64,000 nt of DNA from Mermis nigrescens (Eukaryota; Nematoda; Enoplea; Mermithida; Mermithidae): NCBI GenBank assembly GCA_036768485.1, contig JAVLUZ010000150.1, positions 744,001-808,000 of the forward strand, read 5' to 3'. Both the position numbers and the translations under genes were made by a program. The stretch's first letter is position 1, and each line of letters opens with the position of its first letter. The notes under the pieces were generated by a model. It was not told the DNA's origin and ran no database searches. It saw only the letters and a program-made list of their open reading frames with translations. Positions 54,261-64,000 of the stretch are shown one piece after another.

Positions 54261-57200
54261 CTACAATAGGGGCAAACATATGCAAAAAAATAATTCATAA
54301 GACTAAATAGGAGGATTAATTAATTAGTTAATATATTTATTTATTCATTAATTCATGGTTCAAAATTAAAAAGTGGTATATGTTTGGCTGTAAACTAAAT
54401 CCTCAATTTACATGCATATTAAACGTTTTAAAAAAATTATGCTGAAACACGGATTAAAATGACACTGTAAATTTATACTGTCGACTCCACATCTGGGCGT
54501 AGTTTGGGGGGTATGCAGTGCACCCCCAGAAACCAAAAATCCCCCAGAATTCAATTTTTGAAAATTTTTTCCGTTTTTCCGCAATTTTTCGATGCCAATG
54601 GATAGTGATTGATGAGAAACGTCGAAAAATGGTATTTTTTCGCCATACCACCATTTTTGAGGCCATTTTTTGACCTTCAAAAAAATCTTGCACCCCCAGA
54701 ATTTTCTTGCTGCCCACGTATGGTCGACTCTCATCTCATATATGGGCTTTTATAGCAGCGTGCAATATCATAGAAGCTGCGCTCAGTCAAACTGTTTCTA
54801 TGACAGCTTTGCACATTTGCCGATTGAAATGCTTCAGAATCAATCTTATTTTTAATGACAGTCATCCAAAAGAGTAAACTACGAAAAATAAAAAATTATG
54901 TTAGTGCAAAATTAAATTAAATTATTGTTTCGACAAATTCGCAAATCCAGCGTACTTCATTCATACATTATTCGACCCCATCTCCATAATGTCAAGATTA
55001 TCACCCCTTTTCCGTATTCCGGGCTGAAAGCGGCAGTTTAAAGTCGTTTTAGATTTTTTATTTTTAATCAAGAATCAAAAAGTTAATTAGTATCACAAAA
55101 ATAACCGACTTCTCCCGAATTTTGAGCGATTGTGCGTAGTGAATCAAACATTTCGTCCACATGTGGGCGGCACCAAAATCCTGGGGGTGAGTGCAACATT
55201 TTTCAAAGGTTAAAAATAGCCTTAAAAATGGTGGTAAGCGAAAAAAACACCATTTTTCAACGTTTCTCATCATGCACTATCCATTGGCATCAAAAAATTG
55301 CGAAAAAAAAACAAAAAAAAATTCGAAAATTGATATTCTGCGGGGGGTATATTGGTTTCTGAGGGGTATTTTGGTTTCTCGGGGGGGGGGGGGTGGAGGT
55401 GCATACCCCAAACCCCCCACGCCCAGGTGTGATTCCGTCCCGACTTTCCCAAAAATAAATTTTTAAACATTCAACTGCTTGCATAAAATGGGAAACAGCC
55501 CACTATTTTAATTCCTTGAGAAGATTCTTATGAATCTTAGCGCATAAGTCTTCGACGGAATGTGATTCGGCTGGAACGACAATCGGAGCATTGTAATCGG
55601 GAAGCTGCCCCTTTGGCTTCGTATAGCTATTAATAAAAGGCGAGTAGTGAAAATATAATACATATATAGCACGTGAAACATAGTAAGCAGCATACATGCA
55701 ACAAAGGTTCAGGGGGATCCCTCCACGCAAAGTTGGACGTCCCCCATTTAACCCAAAGTCAGAAAATTTTTTGAACCTCCTCGTGATTTTTGAAAAAAAG
55801 AATTTTTTGCCGTTTTTAGGTGTTTTTGGCCGTTTTCGGCCAAAAAATTGGAGGCTATTAACTCCATTCCATAAAAATGGCCCCATTACATGTATGGTTA
55901 GCAGCTGAGAAAGCAACGTTTACCTAATCTATTTTATTTGATTTTTTAATTATATTAAAAGGATGTATATATTTCGACAGAGCACAGAAATAACATATCG
56001 ACGAAGCGATTGACTCTGGCTTAGAAAAGACCATACATGATCGTGGGGAGTAGTTGGGCTTCCCCGCAAAAAGTTTGTAACCCCAGAATTATTATTTTTC
56101 CGAAAAAATCGCGGAACATAACCTGTTTTAAGCGTTTTTAACGATCTTTTCAACTCAGAAGTATCACTTTTTATCGGCGCCAAAGAGCCATTTTTGACAA
56201 TATTTTGCCGATTTAACTGCATTTTTCTTGAAAATTTTTTGTACTTATAAAAAACGAAAGGGCTTAACGCCAAAAACTGGTCGTTTTTGAAACGTACCTA
56301 TCGCTATTTAAGTCCAGAAAGGCACTTTAGAAAAAATGATTTAATCATGTTTTGCAAGTATAATTTGACTATTATGTTAGGACCTCGAAGTAGTTTTTTA
56401 ACATTTCGGCATTAGATTTTTATATTTTCTTTGAACAACAATACCATATCTTCTTTCCTGTTAAACCTAAAATTCCGATTTATTTAAACATTTCATTAAA
56501 AGTGTACAATTACATACATAGATACATAATCTCAAAATTTCGATGCTTTCCAAGACATTTATCATGAACACAGCAAAACTTGTAATCTACCTTTTATCAT
56601 AAATAAATACATATAGGGAGGGGTGACAGACAGGGGGTATTCGTATTACCCCTAGAAGAATAGATTTAGGTGTCGATTGTTTTTTTGGTCCAAGTCCAAG
56701 ATGGTGTATTTTCGACCGTTTTCGACCTAGTTTACCAGATAAACAAGTTACCGTAGTTAAAATTCAGAATTTCATCCCCCCTGGTCATTCTGACCTTTTG
56801 CATTTTTGCTCTTAAAGTTAGAGAAAGCCTAATCGTTTATCCCAAATTCAACAAATACGTTCAAATAAATACCTACTAATTTCTAACAATTAAATTATAA
56901 CGTACATCTAAGAGGACAAAATAAGACGAATATTAGCTCAATCTACAGTGGGGAAGAATATTCTAAGAGTAAAGGGTTGCGGAAGATAGAATCGAGCAGA
57001 GAATTCAACTTTATTTCGCAAATGCGCGACAAACACTATAGATATATCTGAAGCCAAGCAAGCAAAGAATTTATTTACTTATTTATATTGCTTTTTGAAA
57101 TCTGGGAGGAGTAAAAATGGAACATACAAGCAAGCCCCAGGTCGACATGCACATACATAGAAAGGGACTACTAAAAAATAAAAGGGAATCATCTACAAAA

Positions 57201-60200
57201 TGTGAATAGGTTTACGTAGGTTTTAGCACATTCAACAGGTTACACTTTTTACTATGGTCACTTTAAAACAAAAAAACAAAAATGTTGCAATTTTTAGCAC
57301 CGTTACTCTACAATGTTCGGAAAAAATCATAAAGGAAAAAATTAAAAAAATATTCATTTACGAAAATATGAAAAATATACAAAAACATACACCGCTTAAG
57401 ACAATTTTTCATCGCTTTTAATGACTTTATTATTCTAAGTTGTCATATTCACTTGATCATTCTTCTTTTTTAACGTTATGTCCCACATCAAGGTTACTCG
57501 TGCCAAAAATGAGTTTTAACAATTGCATCTAACAAATTAGACAGCAATTACGTACATGCGTAACAGGTTCAGATAACTCCAGAGTTTCTCCAACAGATCG
57601 TCGAAATTCCATTTGTGATGCGCCGAAATCGGAACACAATGAGGAATTTTATAGATAATATCCAACTCCTACAAGACGACAATAGAATACGAACAAACAG
57701 CAAAAAATTAGTAGGCAGAAAATAAAAAAAGAGTACTTAATTAATATTTTTGGCGGAATTATGTGCGCCCTGCCGAAAATGTGTAATTTTTCCGAATTTT
57801 CCCATTCTTTATTCGAAATATGTACATCAAGTTGCTTAAATTTCAATGCGAAATCAATTTGAATTTTAACCAGAAACTTGCATTTTTATAATTAGTAAGA
57901 ATCTATCTTTCATTCTTTCTCCCGAAAATGAAAGGTTTACTATCCACCGAGCGTAAATTGAGCTCTTTTTTCTAAACAAACTTTAGAAAATTTGTCAGAT
58001 ATAAAAACATTAGAATAGTTTTACAACTGCGTACTCACCTTACACATGGAAAAACATTCAGCAATAGACTTTTCAATGCTGTGAATGCCGACAGATATTC
58101 ATGCGTACACTAGATAATACATAACGTCACATATTTTACACTTAAGCCCGTAGCCAGCATTTTTTTCGGGAGAGGATGAGACAAAAAATTTTGAAAGGCG
58201 GATATCTGGAATACAATTAGAAGGGGGTCAAAAATAAGGGCACTTTTGAACGTTTCTTAACGAGCTCTACACAATCAAAGAAAAATTAAATATTTTTCAG
58301 TTTATCTCATACTCGTGCACAACAAATCTATCGCCTAAACTAACTAACTAACTGCACAACTGATTTCTCATCGTCCAGTTCATAAACAATGTCTTAACTT
58401 TTCGTATTTGTTCTCAATCTTTATGCCCTGCAATGGAAAACAACCAGAAAATTAGTGATTAGGCTCAAAGCGCGGGAAAAATTTGACATTTTCTCCACGT
58501 CTTACTCAAATTTTAACGGTTTAAGAGACAAAAATATTAGGGAACAATTAGCGCCGCAAAATTTAGCCTTTACTAGCTCAAAAGTACTTAAAAACCTGTT
58601 TTGGCGACCGTTTAAATGCAATCCGAGAATTTTCATTCTTTTCTTTTAGGGATCTTGTGGGAAACAAAATTTTTTTGGTTTCGAGGAAACTGCCTCCCTT
58701 GCCCTCTTGGCTACGGGCCTGTACACACTTAAATACCCGGTGTTTAAGCTCATTTTTTACTGTTAGTGTATATTCAAAAGTGCATTTAAAAAATATCTCG
58801 CATTCTTGCAATTATGGCAGGTATGCCAAAAGAACAAATTGCATTTTTGAATTCAAATTAATATAATACACACTGTACTTTGAATTTAAATATATCAACT
58901 TGATAAATATTCAAATAAAATTCATATGAATATTTTAATAAGGGTAACTCCTTGCCATGCATCGAATGAAGCTGTTTGTTTCAATGATCATTCATGTCAT
59001 TGGACAGGTACCCATCAAAAATAACATCTTCAAAATTATAATGCAAAGAAATTCGACGAATCAACGTTGTTTCTAACTGGAAAATTTAGCTCATCACGAG
59101 TTCACCAATTTTAACCCCTCACTTCAATTGAAATCTGATCGATTTTGTTGAGCACGTAAATGCAAGGGATGTAAACTCGATTCCCTTCCACAACGTCAAT
59201 GAAATCTTCAGCAGTAGCATCGTATTTCAGCGTTATGTCCGCATTATGTATTCTATATTCGGACAATATGCTTTTGACGGTATCCAAGTCCAGTTCTGAT
59301 TGCGCAACCTGAAGACATCGAGGGAGTCAGGGCTACACATGTACAGCATAAGAATTCTGGGGGAAGTGTGGGTCAGGCCCTAAAAAGTTTTAAAAAGTGG
59401 CTTTTTGGGCTAAAAACGAAGGGTACACGTCAAAAACACTGTTTCTTGACGTTTCAGACAAAGCTCGTTCTTTCTAGAACATAAAAGGGTAAAAAAAATT
59501 TCGAAAAAATTGAGTAAATCGAACAAAATACAGTCAAAAAATGTGTATATGGCGAAAGGCGCCGAAAAGTTTAGAGTTTTGAGCCAAAAATTAGCTAAAA
59601 ACGATTAAAATGGCACTACCTTTTGCAACTTTTACGAAAAATCGATAATTCTGGGCGGGGGGGGGGTCGCAGCCATTTTGCGGGGGGGGGGGGGTCAGTT
59701 GCCATTCTAGGAGGAGGGACCCCCCAAAGAACACGTCTGGTCAGGGCCGTATTTAAGGGGGGCTGGCCTAAAAAAATTTTGAAAGGTACGGAAAGATGGA
59801 AAAACCGCGTGAATTTGTCGTCAAATCTTCAAATTTTCGGCCACCGGATTTGAGTAAAACTTTGACACTTTTGAGAAAACAGATAGCTAAAAACGCTTAA
59901 AACAGCACCTTTTCTGCAATTTTTTTGGAAATCAAAAATTTTGACGAAGAGCAAAAAAACTTTGTGGTTGATAACCCCAAGATCATATATGTATGGTAGA
60001 AAGGCATTCTGCGCAGCAAAATTTGGCAACAAAAAATCGCGTATTTTACAAAGCGACCAAATAATTCAGTTTGTTTTGACAGAAAGCGTATCATCACTGT
60101 AAAATAATGGCGGATTATTAGCTGCACCGGTTTTTTTCACGAAGATAGTCATTTAAGATTTAGTCATAATCGTTTTATCAAGACATTTTACGTTAAAACC

Positions 60201-63200
60201 TCAGTGAGCACTGACTAAATTAATATATTTCCAAGTCAAATAGGCAACAAGGGATTACCCCGGCCCGCAAACGGAAGTCGAGTGCACTTAATTCATTTTT
60301 CGTTTTTTTACATATTTACAGGTACTTGAAAGATTAATTCTCGATTAAGCGAGTCATATGACTCATGAAAATGACTCGAAAGATCACTGATCCACATTTT
60401 TGCCAATCGAGACTTTAGAACTCCTAGGAATATACGTGTGCTTGGTGGTTTGGGGGTTTTGTTTTACCCCCTAGATCAACTACTGGCCCCTTGCAATATG
60501 GCAGAGGACAGACGTAGGGTTGGGGGTTTAGACCCCCGCAAAATGGAAAAATGTCAAACTTTCTGGGGAAAATGAAGCGAAATGAAGCCAAAAATGATGA
60601 AAATTCAAAAAAATTTTTCAAAAGTGTTTTAAATTGATCAGAAACTGTGTAATAACGTAGTTTTAGCGATATTTAAGCGCTTATACCAGTTTTTAGGTCA
60701 ATTTGACACTGAAAACCTCGATTTTTTTGACCCCTCCAGACCAGATGAAACCCCTAGATCGGCCAAGCTCTGCATCTACGGCTACGACCCCTAAAAATAG
60801 TCGATTTTTCGAGGAATAAAATCGTGAAAAGTGGGTTTCTTTAAGCGTTTAGAGTTTTGGCTTAAAAACGTCAAATTTTCGGCGCTTCGCACATGCATAC
60901 TCATTTTTTGATTACGTCTTGTTTAATTTACTCGCCTTTTTTAAGTGTTTTCTAATTTTTCATGTTCTAGAAGGAACTATCATTGCCGAGACATCAAAAA
61001 CGGTGTTTCTAACGTGTATACATAATTCTTCAGCCCAAAAAAGGCCCTGTTTGAAAATTTTTCTGAGTTGACCCAAAAATGTCCATGATGTATGTTTGCC
61101 AGGAATGTCTTATATCCGATAAACTTTTCGCATTTCATGCGATAATTGCGTACGGCGTAAAACAGTAGGTATTTAATGAGACATTGCATTGTCATATTTC
61201 ATGGTAACATCTATTCTCACTAGTTCTAATTTGATTCTTCTACTTCAGTAGACATACATATAAAAATCTATACGCAAAGGCAGCTACGGTAGCGTTAATG
61301 TTTTATCAATCATATATATTTTATATAAACGTCTATTTAATCGTTGCATGTGAACGTGTACGTGACACTGAATCGTATTTATCGTATTTATTTGACATTA
61401 ATCGTGCCTGATATTTTGAAAAATTCCTGAAAAATAATTAATCAATCTTCACTGACGTGAAAGAGAATATGTCGTTATGTTAATTAAAAGACTGCACCAG
61501 ACATGTGACAGCTTAAAATTTCGTGAGGGAAATAATCAGCCATTCTTAAAGGGGAGGGGGTTAGAGCTATTCAATTTCCGGCCAAAAAATTGGCAAAAAA
61601 CACCTAAAAGGCTTTAAAACGCAAGTTTTTGCCAAAAATGAAGGTAAAATACCTCAGTATTTTGGGACAACCGAATTCGAGTAGAGGATTCCTCCCAAAG
61701 TCATCGACTACACGCGTGTACATGACTCATTAGAAAAATTAACGTATAAACAGATAGCCATACTGTAGCTGTCAAATTAATGCCGCCCTTATCTTTTCTC
61801 TTGAAATAAATGTTTGGTGGCGTCTTATTCAATCGAATGCCGAAGCCTTCCACCTCCCGCTCGATAATTCGCTTGTGACCCAATGGTTTTAAAACATCTA
61901 AGACTATCAAAATCAGGTCACACGTTCTCGCAACGGCTATCACTTGCCGTCCTCGGCCTTTGCCATCCTTAGCTCCTTCGATAATTCCGGGTAAATCGAG
62001 CAGCTGCGTACATATAATCGGTGATCTTCATTATGATCTTTCAATAGATCGTATTGAATAATGGTAAATCACAAAAATGTCGTACACGTCAATACATCGA
62101 ATAGTTTTAGCTTTTTTATTCAATTTAGCAAAGCATGTTCATTCAGGGAGGTCAGTCGATCTGGGAGGGAGTCGAATAGTGAGCTTTATTGGGTCGAAAT
62201 AATATCAAAAACTGGTATAAATGCTAAACTAGAGTTAAAACATGTTAATATACAGTTCCTGGTCAATTTCGAGCAATTTTAGGTAAAATTTTTGATTTTC
62301 AATCCTTTTTGACCTTCATTTTGTCGCATTTTCCTCAGAAAATTCGTATTCTGCCATTCTTTGGGGCCTAGACACCTAAAATCCCCTCCCCCATATGCTT
62401 TCTCGAGGCTTGACGTAAAATCTTGCTATGACTATGTCGTGAGCAGAAATGAGACAACTCAAATTTTTAAGAGAAGTAGCTGACCATTTTGGCGGAGATG
62501 GGGTAATTGACCTTAAACTTTTTTGCTAGAAATGGTTTTGAAAAACGTGAAAATGGTCTAAAAACGCAATTTGCAGCCAAAAATTTGAGGGTGGAGTAAA
62601 AATTCTCAGTCTTTAGGGGGACGATTTTGATTTGTATGATCCTAACCACTGTTTTATTTTGTACGAGCTCTCTTTGTACATGTACAAAGATCTCCGGAAA
62701 AGTCTTTTGTACGAGCGAAATTTTTTTGTACATATAAGGTATAGATATGCAATTGAATGTACACATTTTTACATACTACTAGATTGTTATCCGTGACTCC
62801 GCACGCTTCGCAAAAGGTGTAACTTTGTCCTAAATTCAGCTGGTTATATTAGTTCGGCCCGAAACGCCAAAATTTCCATGAGTCTTAGGTTGAAATTACA
62901 CATAAAATTCGACTCAGTAAGTTAAAATGAATTGTGTTACACAATTAAAAATAATAAGCAGTTGCAATGTGCTGACTGAATCTCATAATAGACACCAATT
63001 TGCTTACGTATTTTATGCAACGCAAAGATAAAAGATTCAATTTTATCTTCACACGGTAGAAAACAGAGCAAAGTTGTTTAATAGTTCTTTTTTCTGCATA
63101 AAATCTTTATAAAACAGTAGAAATAGATGTAAAAGATGCTCCAATCTGTACAAAGATGCTTACAGATAGATTTTGGAGTGTTAAATGCCCGCGCTTGGAG

Positions 63201-63679
63201 CTAAATAGAATGTAATTATGATACTCGGCGCGAAGCGCCGAAAATTTTAGGAAATTTTGCCAAAAGAATACTCCAAATAACGTTAAAATTACTATAACTT
63301 TGCCCCAAAAGTCTTTGTACATTGTACAAAGATGGCTCCGAAAATCTTTGTACGAGCCTCAAAATCTTTGTCTCGTACAAAAAAAAACAGTGGTCCTAAC
63401 TCCTACTGACATATGAAAAACTTTTCATAAACCATGTCGAAACATCCGATTTCAAAAGACATCTGAAGAGCTAAAGACCGTTTCCATAAGCTAAAAAATC
63501 AGCAAAAAAGCAGTACATATGTGTACAACCAAAAGATATAATAATCACTTGTATTTTAGCCCCTTTATATCTAATGACACCAGGCACAGTTGTTAAGGTA
63601 GTAAATTCGTATTCGGCAACCTCGGAATATACGCCTGCTAAGTTTGTGAGCAATGTTGATTTGCCTACCGAAGGAAATC
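54156..63679 (-). CDS. DRG1: DRG1, developmentally regulated GTP-binding protein 1 (exons from P-loop to stop)
   Basis: Six minus-strand exons, 63679-63549, 62003-61764, 59308-59123, 57668-57556, 55626-55504 and 54260-54156, join with consistent phases into about 299 residues, equal to human residues 71 to the end. Visible motifs: G1 GFPSVGKST; switch region [21 protein letters not shown]3 [19 protein letters not shown]5D2L insert [14 protein letters not shown]4 NKID; G5 SAHH; C-terminal TGS domain [13 protein letters not shown]...[11 protein letters not shown]...ALVW. DRG1 is a cytosolic OBG-class GTPase that binds ribosomes with its partner DFRP1 and acts in translation. The N-terminal exons (about 70 aa) lie right of 64000. 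Frame slips by one base in the last exon (CCACAAAAGTT). Introns of 1.2-2.1 kb carry hAT-type elements at 54488, 55158, 58145, 59334 and 62647. Confidence 0.95.
54488..54722 (-). mobile_element. hAT MITE family CAYACSTGGGC in DRG1 last intron
   Basis: The ends CACATCTGGGCGTAG and (reverse complement) CATACGTGGGCAGC, perfect 8-bp duplication GTCGACTC at 54480-54487 and 54723-54730. Confidence 0.9.
55158..55431 (+). mobile_element. hAT MITE family CAYACSTGGGC in DRG1 last intron
   Basis: The ends CACATGTGGGCGGC and (reverse complement) CACACCTGGGCGTGG, flanks ATTTCGTC/ATTCCGTC (7 of 8). Contains a run of 13 G near 55381. Confidence 0.9.
55504..55626 (-). CDS. DRG1: DRG1 exon, first part of TGS domain
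   Basis: [20 protein letters not shown] and [18 protein letters not shown]. Acceptor TTAATAG; donor GTGGGC splits the Tyr codon (phase 2). Confidence 0.93.
55627..57555. other. DRG1 intron with degraded repeats
   Basis: 55710-55900 carries a repeat with TTTGGCCGTTTTCGGCCAAAAAATTGG (also near 800-1350, 61560). 56010-56340 carries the dispersed ~400-bp repeat (CATACATGATCGTGGGGAGT...). No coding. Confidence 0.45.
57556..57668 (-). CDS. DRG1: DRG1 exon, G5 SAHH
   Basis: [20 protein letters not shown] through [13 protein letters not shown]. It ends in phase 2 at CGC AT followed by donor GTACGT; using this donor restores the family sequence RIYTKPK across the junction. Confidence 0.9.
58145..58721. 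mobile_element. hAT MITE, ends CAGGCCCGTAGCCAR, in DRG1 intron
   Basis: The right end on reverse is CAGGCCCGTAGCCAAGAGGG; the left is AGCCCGTAGCCAGCAT with two bases lost. A perfect 8-bp duplication TACACTTA lies at 58137-58144 and 58722-58729. The older relative at 12300 keeps the full left end. Confidence 0.8.
59123..59308 (-). CDS. DRG1: DRG1 exon, G4 NKID
   Basis: 62 codons, [20 protein letters not shown] to [20 protein letters not shown], phase 0 on both sides, donor GTGAGG. Confidence 0.94.
59334..59739. mobile_element. hAT MITE of the ~400-bp dispersed repeat, in DRG1 intron
   Basis: A perfect 8-bp duplication GTCAGGGC lies at 59326-59333 and 59740-59747. The ends TACACATGTACAGCA (consensus from other copies CAGACATGCACAGCATGGG) and (reverse complement) CAGACGTGTTCTTTGGGG. 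This copy defines the boundaries of the repeat also seen near 2875, 7167, 9890, 10251, 44770, 56010 and 60790. Long G-runs at 59644-59695. Confidence 0.75.
60508..60775. mobile_element. Diverged copy of the CAGACATGCACG-type hAT MITE
   Basis: CAGACGTAGGGTTGGGGG to GATCGGCCAAGCTCTGCATC; shares the interior of 37316-37578. No target duplication retained. Confidence 0.55.
61764..62003 (-). CDS. DRG1: DRG1 exon, G3 and S5D2L region
   Basis: 80 codons from [20 protein letters not shown] through [20 protein letters not shown] to [11 protein letters not shown]. Acceptor TACGCAG, donor GTATGG. Confidence 0.95.
62647..63392. mobile_element. hAT MITE, ends CACTGTTTTNTTTTGTACGAG, in DRG1 intron
   Basis: The ends CACTGTTTTATTTTGTACGA and (reverse complement) CACTGTTTTTTTTTGTACGA, flanks ATCCTAAC/GTCCTAAC (7 of 8). 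Subterminal CTTTGTACATGTACAAAG motifs on both sides and an internal perfect hairpin at 63226-63240. Confidence 0.82.
63226..63240. repeat. GC-rich hairpin CGGCGC-GAA-GCGCCG
   Basis: A perfect 6-bp stem inside the hAT element 62647-63392. Confidence 0.75.
63549..63679 (-). CDS. DRG1: DRG1 exon, G1 P-loop and switch I
   Basis: The acceptor TTTCGTAG ends at 63680 and the donor GTGATT begins at 63548. It encodes [20 protein letters not shown] and [20 protein letters not shown]. Phase 1 in, phase 0 out. Confidence 0.93.
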
Positions 63680-64000
63680 CTACGAAACGAAACAGTTATC
63701 AAAATAGTGCTACAGGAGACAACAAAATACAAACGATATAAAAGTGTCCACACCAGAAACTAAAACGCGTGCTTCTATCTCAAAACATACTTTATCATCA
63801 AGTAATGCATCCCTTCTAAATATTACTTTTGAAAAAAACTTGATGATTTTTCCGTTTTGCTTCACGAATCTTAAAGCCTTTACTCCTTATCTTAAAATAA
63901 CATATTATGCTTGTCTTTTTGATTGAAGAATTCCAGTTTGACTGGGAGATCTGCGGAAATGCTCATCGCTGGATATTAGCGGCTGTGCTAACAGTATAAT

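Overview
The window is eukaryotic, from a compact-exon, transposon-rich animal genome. It is AT-rich, its genes are split into short exons by GT-AG introns, and it carries dense DNA-transposon, Helitron and non-LTR debris. The gene set (golgin-245, PCC1/LAGE3, DRG1, an F-box protein) is generally eukaryotic. The transposon mix and the many TACATATGTATG-type words suggest an invertebrate, probably an arthropod; the species cannot be named from the sequence.

Host genes. (1) Minus strand, 14139 down past position 1: the 5' part of a golgin-245/GOLGA4-like gene, three phase-0 exons over 14 kb. (2) Plus strand, 39799-40461: an intronless F-box protein with a TATA box, ending about 50 bp before a Helitron. 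(3) Minus strand, 49196-48277: the last two exons of a PCC1/LAGE3-family KEOPS subunit. (4) Minus strand, 63679-54156: six exons of DRG1, a ribosome-associated GTPase, from the P-loop to the stop; its first exons lie right of the window. Both PCC1 and DRG1 need one extra base in a short A run to keep frame. (5) Plus strand, about 52378-53157: coding-like but interrupted frames, unidentified.

Everything else is mobile-element sequence at various ages. The commonest class is short non-autonomous hAT elements defined by 8-bp target duplications. One family (ends CAYACSTGGGC) has 13 recognisable copies; at least seven other elements with distinct termini also show 8-bp duplications, including a 4.7-kb one carrying a LINE. 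A second major component is a family of four 2-4 kb non-autonomous Helitron-like elements (A|TC...CTAG|T ends, 3' hairpin 11 nt before CTAG) with an internal tandem array and a large 3' foldback. One pair is head to head at 32621/32622, and one copy is split by a nearly complete CR1/jockey-type LINE. Single MULE-like (9-bp duplication) and mariner-like (TA duplication) MITEs are also delimited.

The most unusual pattern is a short GC-rich hairpin (CGGCGC-TTC-GCGCCG type) that recurs inside several hAT elements with unrelated ends. No CRISPR, rRNA or intact tRNA gene was seen; two tRNA-like A-box/B-box segments were.
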